DNA of 64,000 bases from Aedes albopictus (GCF_035046485.1 NC_085137.1:131382703-131446702); one strand, 5' to 3'. Numbered from the stretch's first letter, positions 46,288 to 56,947 are shown. A program made the numbers and translations. The notes: a model not told the origin generated them from the sequence alone.

Positions 46288-48441
46288 CAGGGTGGCCACC
46301 CAGTCGGGAATTTCGGGAAAACCGGGAAAAGCTCGGGAATTCGAAACCACCGGGAAAAAGTCGGGAAAACCTCGGGAATTGTGCTAGCCACCGGGAATTT
46401 CCAGAATTCTAAGATTTGTACAATCTCCACAAGCATAAGTATGAGAATATGTGGGAAATGCAGTCAACAACTGTTGAACTATATAACATAGTGGGTGAAC
46501 TGGCGTAAAAACCATTCTTGAAAATTAATATCTTGTCGTCGACTCATGACAATTAAAGTTAATCATAGTGATGTTACCTAACATCACAATTTGAACAATT
46601 TCAAAGATATTCTAAAGAAAATTTTGGTGGAAAGACTGGTTGAGACACATTCAAATATTTATAGATTCATATGTCACTTATGCATTTCAGGATGTACATG
46701 TTCCTGAAAACATCAAGCGTCCTATAAAAATTTTATAAATCATAACAAAAATTATAACTTCTTTCTAAAAAGTTATCCTTGTACAATCTCTAGGAGAATA
46801 TTTAATATAGGCTTTGTCCTTTAAGCGAAAAATCTTTGAGAAATTCGGATAGGATGCTGATAAAACTTTGAATGAATAATTAAAGATTAAATTAAAATTA
46901 AAAATTATGAAATTCTAGATGAGTAACTCTTGTGAAAAAAAATTTACAATTTAAAAATAGTTAGTGAAAAACAATTGAAAGAATATTTGAAGGGATTTTT
47001 AGTATCTGATGGAATTCCTCAAAGCACGCCTATTGTAGCTCACAAAAATATTTCTAATATTTTGTTTGAAAGATTTGTGTTGTTTTTCATGAAGTTTTTG
47101 GGTGTACTCATTTATTGTACTTGTGAATAAAAATTTTCGGAGAAAATCGGAGTAAGGTATCGGGAAAATCCCTTTTTGGCGAAGCTTTAGCAGAAGTCCC
47201 TGGTAAAACTCCTGGTTCAGCAAATTCTCGAGAATTTTGAGTATTCGTAGTTTCTAGTTAAACTACCAATTGAAATTCTCGCGGGAGTTCCAGTGAGTAT
47301 TCAAAAGCATCTGGAGCAATAAAGTTGTATTATTTATGTAAATAAATAATTCCCAAATAATGAATTTGCCTCTACATTTTGGGGGAAATACTTTCTTAAA
47401 AACTTATCTTTCAGAAATTCCTGGAGAAATTCTTGATATATCTGAAAATATGATCAGAAATGAAATCTCTGAGAGGTTCATATTGCAATCGCTGATGAAA
47501 TAACTGAATGCTAACTTTCTGCAGTGGCCATTTACGGTACCATAAAATTCTCCACTGGCTTTCTATTTTCTATTAGTATTCTATTATATACTAAAATATC
47601 TTTAAAATGACCATCAAAAATACTAAACTGAAGATTTCCCTAGAAATCGTTTCCAAAATTCTATCACGAGTAATCTTTCCATATATTCCACCAAAAGTTC
47701 ATCCAGAATGTCTTTTTTTTCTCTGGGCATTCTGTTATTGCCTATTAGTTCCCCAAACGAACTTACCAAGAATTTTTCAGAAGAGATTTTTGGAATATTA
47801 CTAAGAAATCCACTAATAATAAGTTCGTAAATCCTATAATCATACTGAGAATTTCGACCCCCTCAGGATTATCTTTATTATTTTTATTTGCTTAAACAAA
47901 TGCATAATTTGTACTAGTTGGTCATCTATGATTTTAAGGAATGTTTAATAATGTCTTAACTTCAATGCCCATCATTGGATAAGAGACAAACAACACATAA
48001 CTTATTTTCAAGTTCATATGAATACTATGTTAAATCCAAGGAAAATATTCAATATCAATTCTCTTATTTTTTTCTTAGTAAGGCCGTTACAAATATTTAT
48101 TTCACTTTTTGTCCCACCACTCTTTGGTTGGTTGAGGGGGGGATAAAAATAATAAAGCATTTAATCTGAAAAATATTAAAAAGTCATCGGATTTGTTAAA
48201 GAATTTTTAGCAAAACCCGATATTTTGCTAAATATTTTTTTGTCTGCCCCCTCAAAATGCAAAATCCAGCCAAAAATTTTTGAAGGGGGAGGGGGGAGAC
48301 AAAAAGTCAAAATTAAATTTGTATCAGCCTAATTTTCACTGTAAATCATTCTATTTTAGAATCGGAAAAAAATTCAAAAACCTATCGGGAAAACCGGGAA
48401 AAACTCGGGAATTTTATTTGCCGCTCTGAGTGGCCACCCTG
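46288..48441. mobile_element. 2.15-kb hAT-like non-autonomous element, ends CAGGGTGGCCACC
   Basis: Termini CAGGGTGGCCACCCAG and CTGAGTGGCCACCCTG are inverted. Both ends carry subterminal CGGGAAAACCGGGAAAA and CTCGGGAATT words, in the same orientation. CAGGG termini are typical of hAT elements. An exact 8-bp TSD is not present; TGCGATTT (46280-46287) and TGCAATTT (48452-48459) are close but offset by 10 bp. The interior is AT-rich GGAATTCC-like debris with no transposase frame. It holds the MITE at 48082-48329. Confidence 0.75.
48082..48329. mobile_element. 248-bp MITE (family M), TSD TAA
   Basis: GGCCGTTACAAATATTTATTT pairs with AATTAAATTTGTATCAGCC. TAA flanks both sides (48079-48081 and 48330-48332). 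A sibling lies at 53576-53860; both have GGGGGG-rich inner words. Confidence 0.85.
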
Positions 48442-48449
48442 AATAATTA

Positions 48450-48730
48450 GGTGCAATTTGATGAAAAATCATCATTTTTGTCACTTTGTCAGCCCCTTGC
48501 CAAGCGAGGGGTCCATCAACGTTACCCAACCAAAGTGGTTTTCATCCTTTTTTATCATATTCTAGGGAATAAGCAAGAAAAAATTGAAATCCCAGACTTT
48601 ATGTAAATGGCGGCCTGGTTTCAGCGAGAATTACTCAGCAGGAAATTTTGGAGGAATGTCAAAAGTAATTTCTGGAGGAATTCTAGGAAGAATTTTAGAA
48701 AGAATTCCTTGGGAATCAAAGTTACTAACA
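48450..48730. repeat. Short GGAATTCC-like stretch and unassigned DNA
   Basis: 48635-48720 has GGAGGAATGTC and GGAGGAATTCTAGG words. The rest has no call. Confidence 0.45.
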
Positions 48731-50805
48731 AGGGAAGGTTACGATAGTGTCCCCGGGGATTTCAACCGGACTGTTTTCGTTGCATTCTACATGTGGAAAT
48801 ATTATTAAATCCAAAGCCTTTCGGGTGATAGGCCAGTTTTGTAGTCAGGAGGGGCCTTCAAAGGAACAAATTTCACCAAATATAACATTTTTCAAAAAGC
48901 TCAAACGTCACCAATATGCAAATTTCAACATATATTGTAGTAAAAACAAACAGAATATACATGAATACATAATTTCATTACAAATTTAATTAACCATAGG
49001 CGTTACCAGGATGAGATGGGTGATACACATAGTGATACATTTTTCTGCTGCTATTCTGCTATTATCAACGCATCCCCTGGCTTTCGCCCATCTGCGTTGT
49101 CTTTTCACTAGGCAATACGTCTACCAATTGATGTTTATGGGCTTGCCGGACCAAGTCATGTAGCTAAGCCAAACACCCCACCTACAACTGTTGGGTAGGC
49201 ACCATTGTCCCGCCCACTGGTCTTTTACAGCTAGTTGTAGGTGCATGTGTGCGTGTAAGTATTGGTGTATGTGTGTTAGTGTTGGTGTATTGTAGGCGCC
49301 AACTCGTTCTAATCCACTCTGATTGCTAACACCCTATTGAACCATTACCCTCAAATCTGGCAATCTATGAAATAGAATGAGGAATAATAGTCAGTTAATC
49401 AAACAAGGAATATTAGTAATAAAGTGAAGATACAATGAAGCAACGCCCCGAACCTCGAGAGCACAAACCCCAAGAACCAAATGACAGGCTGCGTGAACAG
49501 TCGATCGACTGGCCACCACCAGTGAATAACCAATCGAGCAAACCCTCCAGCACAAACCGCCACCAGCTCTCTCGACCTGCGCCCAACAAATCCGAGGCAC
49601 AGCCCAGCCATAGCTTCACCTTAAAACCAAAATCTAGCTTGCAAAGCAAATACTTCCCAAGTAACCACGCAGCTCGGGCCGCAAATCACGCACAACACGT
49701 CACAAATGAGACAAACACTACCCCGCCCGTACAACCGAAACCGATCTAGGGTAGAGAAGGGTCTCTTTCCACTACAACCCCGACTCAACTGCACCCACAG
49801 GGAGCGCACCCCACACACACACTGCACTCATGCATCCATCACGACCCGAGCCGCACGGTCACCTGGGTTGCTTCTATCTGCATGACCTCACCCAACCCGT
49901 AACGCAGAATTTAAATCCCTCTCTTGCATTACAAAGCAGTCCCTTTTCCCAAAGTTTGTGCGTGGTATAAATGAGATTATAAAGCTGAAGAAATCGTCAC
50001 CAACACAACCGCCAACAATGAGCACTCAATGGTGTTGGCAGAATCAATGACGACCTCATCAGTCCCAAACCCAATTATCCTACACTACCCAAGTAACCAC
50101 AATGCTGAAGCCGTAAGCACTGCACGTACGTACAGACCTACCCGCACCGCCTAGACAAACCTCCTAGGCCGAACACAAGCGAAAAGCGGCGCCACCACTG
50201 TTAAACCACGACTAAGCCAGTAGGTATAATCGCAATTCAGCAATCGTAGATCCATTCCCCGCTCCTACTCAGCCCTAACGATCCATAGCAATGCTTGTCA
50301 ATATATGCACCCCACACATGCAACCCCCACAACCCAACAGTATGGTCACTTGAGTATCCCTGGGATTTTGATTACATGATGGTCAGGGATCACAGCCATC
50401 AAAACGTTCCACACTTTGCCAGGGCTTGCGACCTGTAACCATGATGATTTCCGCAATGGGAAACCATGATGGCTAGCGGTGTTGTGTGATACGTTTTTAT
50501 TCAAATAACATCAACTGGTTTTTACCCTGGTACGCCTATGGCATATTATATTTGTTACGAAAACATGTATTCGCGCATATACTGCATGTTTCTACTACAA
50601 TATATGTTGAAATTCGCATATTGATGACGTTTGAGCTTTTTGAAAAATGTTATATTTGGTCAAATTTGCCCCTTTGAGGGCCCCTCTTGACTACACCACT
50701 GGCCCATCACCCGAAAGGCTTTGGATTTAATCATGTTTTCACATTTAGAATGCAACAACAATAGTCCGGTTGAAATCGCCGGGGGACACCATCGTAACCT
50801 TCCCT
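48731..50805. mobile_element. About 2.08-kb foldback F5, ends AGGGAAGGTTACGATRGTG
   Basis: The left arm 48731-49030 mirrors the right arm 50490-50805 (for example AGGGAAGGTTACGATAGTG against CACCATCGTAACCTTCCCT; AAAGCCTTTCGGGTGAT against ATCACCCGAAAGGCTTT). The interior (49030-50490) is GC-richer and C-rich on the plus strand, with two CCCAAGTAACCAC words (49656 and 50092). It may be foreign cargo or a second element. No TSD identified. Confidence 0.82.
49435..49749 (+). CDS. Unsupported 104-codon frame inside F5
   Basis: Pro-, Gln-, Asn- and Ser-rich with many charged residues (MKQRPEPREHKPQEPND at the start). The composition simply reflects the C-rich strand. No domain, no neighbours in an operon-like or exon-like relation, and three overlapping antisense frames of similar length. 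Probably not a gene. Confidence 0.1.
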   Translation: MKQRPEPREHKPQEPNDRLREQSIDWPPPVNNQSSKPSSTNRHQLSRPAPNKSEAQPSHSFTLKPKSSLQSKYFPSNHAARAANHAQHVTNETNTTPPVQPKPI

Positions 50806-50814
50806 CGTAAGAAG

Positions 50815-51280
50815 ACTAAGAGCTTTAACATAGAAAGCAATTTAGTTCAAGATTCACTCACCACGTGGGCCTAGTATTATTAAAAGCATCCAGATTAGTA
50901 TAAACGTCGTATATCTTGCGTTCTGGACCACTTTGAAAGGATACTGTCTTCGACAAAGTTGCTCAGAAGACTAAGAAAGAGCTTTCAAATAGGTGACAAT
51001 TTAGTTCGAGAATCACTCCCAACGTGGCGCTAGTGTTCTAAGAAGCTTCCAGTTTAATCTCAATGTCGTGTACCCCGTATTACATAAAAATAAAAACTTA
51101 AAAAAAAAGTATACCCCGTATTCTGGATCTGAACTTAGAAAGATGATGTCTTCGGCAAAATTGCTCAGAAGACAAAGAGTTTTCACATATAAAAATATAT
51201 AGCTCGAGAATCACACACTACGTACCGGTACCGCTAGAGTTCTTAGGAGGCCAGGTGTCTTACCTTCAACATCATCTCAG
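50815..51280. repeat. Tandem repeat of a module of about 190 bp
   Basis: CAGAAGACTAAGA, CAATTTAGTTCGAGAATCAC, ACGTGGCGCTAGTGTTCT and ATCTCAATGTCGTGTACC recur in order: a partial unit from 50815, a unit from about 50925 and one from about 51115. Two units start with GTCTTCGRCAAARTTGCTCAG. F5 lies across the first unit. Confidence 0.78.
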
Positions 51281-51324
51281 TAGGTTCTTCAGAAATCTAT
51301 TTTGTTTTTTTTTCTCAGTAATTG

Positions 51325-51655
51325 GAGTAGTGTGCGGTAGATCGGCAGCAGCAAAGCTTCGCGCGCTGGCTTTGCTAGATTTTTGCGATTTTTCTTCTCT
51401 GCGGGGCTCCGACGACGACGACGGGACGCCAAGCAGTCAGTAGTGTGCGGTAGTTCGGTAGCAGCAAAGCTTCGCGCGCTTGCTTTGTTAGATTTTTGCG
51501 ATTTTTCTTCTCTGCGGGGCTCCGACGACGACGACGGGACGCCAAGCAGTCAGTAGTGTGCGGTAGTTCGGCAGCAGCAAAGCTTCGCGCGCTTGCTTTG
51601 TTAGATTTTTGCGATTTTTTCTTCTCTGCGGGGCTCCGACGACGGGACGAAGTGT
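51325..51655 (+). promoter_or_regulatory. 113-bp monomer array, probable LINE 5-prime promoter
   Basis: Each monomer begins CAGTAGTGTGCGGTAG (the first has G for C), and the boundary sequence TCAGT resembles an arthropod initiator. The insertion starts exactly at a monomer start, as expected if transcription begins there. Monomers differ by a few substitutions; the third lost about 16 bp near its end. Confidence 0.62.
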
Positions 51656-51773
51656 GCGGTGGACGCGTCGTGGCTTGAGTCGGTTCCGAATTTTTCGCTT
51701 TCCGTCGGCGCTACTTCCCAATACACTTTTAGTGGATAATAATTTTTTTTTTTTTTTGCATTAACACAAAAGA

Positions 51774-51863
51774 GTGGAAAATGATAGTTCGGGCTCGCCG
51801 GTCGAGAAAAAAATCCGGGCGCCGACAAGTGAGTCGCGTTCAGTGTATTTCTGTGTGGAATAG
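51774..51863 (+). pseudogene. Possible LINE ORF1 N-terminal remnant
   Basis: A 29-codon frame (VENDSSGSPVEKKIRAPTSE near its start) follows the monomer array and ends at TAG 51861-51863. The hydrophilic, basic start is in keeping with LINE ORF1 proteins. There is GTG where a start codon would be expected, and no zinc-knuckle or RNA-binding segment follows, so it is non-functional. The identification is inference from position. Confidence 0.3.
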
Positions 51864-52306
51864 ACTAAAGGTCTCTGCTCCCTAGTGGAGTGGAGACGCG
51901 CGATAGAATTTCCTTTTTGGCTAGTTCTTGCGTCGAAAAGTGGTCGATTGTTAACGGCGGTTTGTGTATATTGATCCATTGTCAAATCATATCACCAACT
52001 ATAGGTGACTCCCGGACTGACAATGTACCTTACCCTACTAACAAAAAATTCCTTCCTGAGACAAACGTGGAGATGCAGCGATTCGCGGTCTTTTTAACAA
52101 CGTTTGTCTTACTAACATTCCCTCCCATCCTCGATGACCGTAAGGACGTGGCCGGCGCCGTTATTGACCTTATTAAAGTTGAGAGCTCTCGAACTGTGTA
52201 CATTGAGAATAGTAAGCTAGTCCCAAGCCCTATTCATTGGTTCCTTGTGCAATTTCGATTGCTCTGGTCAATCACGGAGTAGCAACTACGAATTGTGCGG
52301 TCATCT

Positions 52307-52330
52307 ATGCTCATGCTCATGCTCATGCTC
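52307..52330 (+). repeat. (ATGCTC)n tail of the LINE
   Basis: About four copies of ATGCTC immediately before the right TSD, which marks them as the element tail. Confidence 0.85.
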
Positions 52331-52364
52331 AATCTATTTTGTTTTTTTTTCTCAGTAATTGCTT

Positions 52365-53510
52365 TGGAAATTCGTGCAGCACCTTCTTAAAGAATATCAT
52401 TGGATATTTAATTGGGAATCCCTTCGGTAATTACTCTTCGGCAACATTTGGAATTTTTTGATTTTTTTTTTGAGATTCCTAAGGCAATTTTTATTTTTGA
52501 AATACTTCTGGATTATTTTTAAGAAATTTCTATAGCAATTCTTTTGGAAATTGTCTCAGCTACTGCTTTGAAAATTGTGTACGCCATTCCTTTGATAAAA
52601 GAATTCTAGTTTTGTGAGAAACTTCGTTAGAATTTTCTTTGAAAGAAGCGGCAATTTGAATTTGAGGCAATTTTTTTTTGAGAAATTGTTAGGCAATAAA
52701 ATCACAAAGCGATTCCTGAAAATCGTTTGCATAGATAAGCTGAAGACACCTTAAAGGAATTTCCTTACAATTTGCTACAAATTTTGCCTAAGGGAATCCA
52801 AAAGAAATTGTCGAAGGACGCCCCAAGGTAATTCCCGAAAAAAGCATCCAAAAGAGTTGCGGAAGAAATTATAAAGAATACCGAATAAGCTGTTAAAGAC
52901 ACTTTCGAAAGAATTTAAAAAAATCAAGACCAACAATTTAAAAGGCCGCATCGACATTTCGTAAACAAAGTTGTTTCTGTCGGCTTAGGGCCTTCTGAGA
53001 TCCACTCATACATCTCACCACCAATAACAGAAAGCGCCAACATCAAGCATTCTGCTAGTGCTGGTGAGATGCGTGGATGGAGTTCAGAAAGCCCTAACTC
53101 GTTTACGCAATGTTAATGAGGCCTTTTCAATTGTTAGTCTTGAATTGCATAAAAAAATCTTCAAGGAATGCTTGATACTGGATACGAAATTCGCATTGAA
53201 CGAAATTGCAAAAATAAAAACAAAGAATTTACAGAGAGTTTTATCAAAGAAATTTCTGAAGCAATTTCCAAAGAAAATTATCGCAATAATCGAAAAGAAT
53301 TCAAATAAATTGCTGAAAAAAAATGAAAAAAAAACTCAAAGAATCCTCAAAGGCATTGCTGAATGGAATTCTAGAAAATGGACAAAGGAATTCGGAAAGG
53401 AATTTCCGAAAAAAAAAAATCTAAAAATGTGCCCTGAAGAATTGTCAAAAAACTGAAGAAATTTCCGAAGAAGTTACCAAAGAAATTCCCTGATTATATC
53501 TTAATACTGG
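52365..53510. repeat. Decayed GGAATTCC/AAATTCC field
   Basis: GGAATTCTTTTGG-like, AAATTTCC and GCAATTCC words. The 132-codon frame at 53058-53456 is Lys- and Ile-rich only because of A-rich repeats. Confidence 0.55.
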
Positions 53511-53575
53511 CCGGAGACGTAAAAAATCCAATCAAATAGAGAATCTGAATAATTTTCAATTGAAATGCAGAATTA

Positions 53576-53860
53576 GGCCGATGCAAATATTATTTTTCTT
53601 TTATGTCCGAGACCTCTCATCAGGTACGAGGGGGGGGACAAAAATAAATAAGGAACAAACGAAAAAAAACTATTGAAAAATTGGAATTTTTACCAACTAT
53701 TGAAAAAATATTTTTCAACTATTGAAAAATAGTTGCTTGTAAAAAAATTGTCTATTGAAAATGAAGTCATGAGACGCCATGTTTTTTTTTCGCCCCTTCA
53801 ATATTTTGAGATTTTTGAAGGGGGGGGTGACATAAAACAAATTAAATATTTGCATCGGCC
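53576..53860. mobile_element. 285-bp MITE (family M), TSD TTA
   Basis: GGCCGATGCAAATATT pairs with AATATTTGCATCGGCC. TTA flanks both sides (53573-53575 and 53861-53863). Related to 48082-48329. Confidence 0.9.
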
Positions 53861-53863
53861 TTA

Positions 53864-54300
53864 TTTTCCAACAAAAAGTGCTGAACCAATTGCCAAAAGA
53901 AATTCAGTGGTTTTTCGGTTTTATCACAGTAAATAAAATACCGTAAGAGATATTGAGGCTTGAAATCGGGTTTTTAATCATAATGATCCCAATGCACGAC
54001 CAAGGTTAAAGGAATTTCGAAAAAACGAAATTGAGTTTATTTTTGAAACGTTGAAATACTAAAGCATCCGGTTTTTGGGAAAATGTTGAAGGGAAATGTT
54101 GGCAAAGTTCTGATTAAATGTCTTTGTTTACAATAATTGCTGGAGAAATTCAGGTAGAATTTGGCGTTCTTCGAAGAATTTTTACAACAAACTTTACATG
54201 AATTATACCGTACACTGATCTAGGGATTTTGCCATTTGTTTTCACAATTTATCATTTAGAAAATCCTATGAAATTTCTTACAAGTTCTATAACTGAGGGG
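53864..54300. other. Unassigned interval
   Basis: AT-rich, partly GGAATTCC-like near 54130-54180. Confidence 0.4.
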
Positions 54301-54303
54301 ATT

Positions 54304-54551
54304 AGAAGCAAAGGGGTGTAAGTGAAAAAAAAACACTTTTGAGTATTTGAGGTTTAAAGATTTTCACCAATTATCGCTTATAAAATGTATGGAGTTTCAA
54401 AACCGACCCAATTTTCTCCGATTTATTGTAGCTTTTATAATCATCGTAAAAATAATAAATAATAAATGTTAAAAATAATAAAAATAATAAAAAATTCCTG
54501 AAAGCTCGAAATCTGAAGATTTTTAATGGTCACTTACACCCTTTTGCTTCT
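54304..54551. mobile_element. 248-bp MITE, ends AGAAGCAAARGGGTGTAAGTG
   Basis: AGAAGCAAAGGGGTGTAAGT pairs with ACTTACACCCTTTTGCTTCT. An internal AATAATAAA run has expanded near 54440-54490. A decayed copy is at 15484-15720. Confidence 0.85.
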
Positions 54552-54850
54552 GGGTCCCTTAAGCAGAAGCTGCTCCAGAAAATTTACTAGAAATTACAGA
54601 CATATTATTTAAATTACTGCAGGTTTTTTTTTCACTAGCAGTTAAATAGTATAAAGTAGCACTACTGCAATTTCCGTTAAAAATATCTCTTGGGAATCTC
54701 GCAGGGTCTCAAAACTTGTTGCCCTGACCTTTAATTCGATTTGCGATAAAATGTTCTAACGCGGTGCTAGTGGTATATATGGTTTACAGTGGGCGAGCGA
54801 TTGCATAATTATTTCCTTCACTTTCGCTTATTGTTTCTCATTATGATGTG
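54552..54850. other. Unassigned interval
   Basis: No element recognised. A CTCF-like word (GCGGTGCTAGTGG) lies at 54762-54774. Confidence 0.4.
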
Positions 54851-54854
54851 GCAA

Positions 54855-55626
54855 CCCAAGTAACAATGAATGCTGAACAGTGAGAGTATTAGCTGAACAA
54901 TGTCTGGTTAATGGTGTCAATGGCTGAACACAATGACAGCTGAATATTGGTCTGAAGTATGGCTTGTTCAACCTCCGTAAGCAGCAATACATAGATGCCT
55001 GAATATCAAGTTGAAATCATCTGTGTAACCAGCTTTAAAACATACACTCTCATGCAGAATTTATCATCAGTTGTTCAACCTTCAATCAAATATTTTTTGA
55101 CAGTTGGCCCAAATTTGTTACCTGGATATGTTTTCGTGAAGTGCACATCGCTTCTTCAGCCTCAATACAGGCTTAGTTTAACTTATGTTCTTGACTATTC
55201 AGACACAACAAGTAATGCTCTTGTTTTCGAGGATAGGTATACAGTTGTGTGTGGTGTATGTGCTAAGGTGAGTGACTCTAAATCCGGAGGTTCGAGTTCA
55301 GTTTTCCCACAGATTAATTTACACATTCCTAAACATCTCCTCTGGAAATAGAAGCAGCTAATGGTAAAAATAGGCTCACGAAAGCGTTTCTATTTTTATT
55401 TTTAAACAATTTATAAATCTAATTCATAACTGATTTAGCGCATATTAAGCCTTAAGGCTGCCTTTTAATGAACCTCAAATCAGCTAAAGGTTGAATAAAA
55501 TCACCAAAATTAGATGTTTAGGAGCTGAATAAAGGATTATACCTCTTGTGCTCATCTTTTGTTCAAATTAAGGCTGATTTAAAATAGTTAGAGAAACGCT
55601 TGTATATCATCGAATTGTTACCTGGG
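54855..55626. mobile_element. 772-bp element, ends CCCARGTAACAAT
   Basis: CCCAAGTAACAATG at the left and ATTGTTACCTGGG at the right are inverted. GCTGAA and related words recur in both subterminal regions. It holds a tRNA-like module at 55253-55313. The 118-codon frame at 54995-55351 spans most of it but shows no domain; it is probably chance. Confidence 0.75.
55253..55313 (+). repeat. tRNA-like module within the 772-bp element
   Basis: GGTGTATGTGCTAAGGTGAG (weak A box) and CCGGAGGTTCGAGTTCAG (B box GGTTCGAGTTC) at about tRNA spacing. Confidence 0.5.
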
Positions 55627-55880
55627 AAGCACCATTACCATCTGAAAATAGGAGATCGCCGGCACTTACATACTGAAGATGCCTTTTACATCAAGCAGTT
55701 ATCTAATTGATCCCCTGTGTAAATGCAGCTAACTAAGGAATACTGACTGGAGTACCTACTATTCTAAATACAGTGCCACCCCTCAATGTTGAATATTGAA
55801 GTTCTTTGCAAATTATGATTAGAGCTATCATTGTACCTATTTTTGGTTGCCTTCAGCCACCATTCCCAGCTTACCAAACC
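55627..55880. other. Unassigned interval
   Basis: No partner found in the window. Confidence 0.35.
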
Positions 55881-55884
55881 GCAT

Positions 55885-56930
55885 CGTATGCGCCAATAGT
55901 GCGAAATATTGGCTCGTAAATGCCCCGTAATTAATTAGTGCTTGGTGGCAGCAAATAACACTAGTTAGGTCACGGATGATGGAGGAGATGGACCCATAAA
56001 TAGAGTCTCCTGCCATGAGGTAACCAAGGCGGTCATCGTCTCTATAGCCACAGTCGGTGATGATTGATTTCCATGTAATGGAATCACATAATTGCCAGGT
56101 GGGTTGTTGATAATGAAGATATTTATAACGATTAATTGTGCAGTGCAGATCGACCGACGACGCACGAAGACGAGCTGGGGCAATTGAAGGAAATTATAGA
56201 CTTTATGGGAAAGTGGCAAGTGAGGATCATTGAATGCGACGAAGGCAGAATGCCTTCGAGCGGGCAATCAATTACATGTTGTTCCAGGTAGAAGAGAAGC
56301 GACTCCTTTGCGATGTGAAGAATCTTCAAGAAGATGGGGAACCGCAAGAAATACAATCGTCTGATACATATTCATTGCGCAGACCGGATCGAATGCAGTT
56401 TATCCAATGCTACTGCAATTGCGTACCGAGAAATAGAATTTTCTGAGTGGTTTGTTCCATCGAAAGCATTTCCAACCATTAGTGAAGTAAACAATCTCGC
56501 AATAAATAAATTGCATCCGTTATTGAGTTCTGGATTCTCAGGCTGCTTCTACATCATTACCAATTCAGGACACACAGATCGAAATGGGTCATAATCGAAT
56601 CAAAACATAAACAAACTCGCTTCTTCGAAGACGATTACGCAACTCTCAGCTTTACCTCATCGGCAACGGTTGAATTGCAATTTGAGGAAGAATAATAGTT
56701 AAGTGTGTTTTCGGGGGATTTGTGTGATTTTGATTACCTCATTCAACACGCGCTGGGGGAAACAACCAGACGGTCATTTGCATATGGATGAGAAAATTAG
56801 AGAACAAATTTCAAGCGCATCATGTGTTCAAATATTTTGCTATGCCAGTTTGATGACGGCTGGATTTACGATTGAATGCATTGCATTGGAAGATATCAAT
56901 CGTTTGGTTTCAATGTAAAATTTAACTAGC
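55885..56930. repeat. Block B, copy 2 (inverted)
   Basis: Reverse complement of 4810-5790 (see that entry). Relative to copy 1 it has a length gain near 56285-56315 and several small indels, so a shared protein frame is not maintained. The conserved plus-strand counterpart of the decayed frame starts MRRRQNAFERAINYML at 56234. Confidence 0.8.
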
Positions 56931-56947
56931 TAGAAAAAGGTAAATAG

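Larger units (their letters stand above)
51325..52330 (+). mobile_element. LINE insertion with promoter-like monomers and 31-bp TSD
   Basis: A perfect 31-bp direct repeat (starts AATCTATTTTG) lies at 51294-51324 and 52331-52361. The insert begins with a 113-bp monomer repeated at 51325, 51438 and 51551, with a partial fourth at about 51648. It continues with what looks like a short remnant of a first reading frame, then a 3-prime region shared with 35483-35662, and ends in (ATGCTC)n. At 1 kb it lacks reverse transcriptase and is internally deleted. The clade is not certain; an I/LOA/R1-like group is a guess. Confidence 0.88.

Noticed and set aside
49435..49749. Proline-rich coding gene in F5
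   Set aside because: Base composition of the strand explains it, and no domain or splice signals support it.
51294..52361. The 31-bp direct repeats as short LTRs
   Set aside because: They are outside the element, lack TG...CA ends and flank a tail of tandem ATGCTC, so they are a LINE target duplication.
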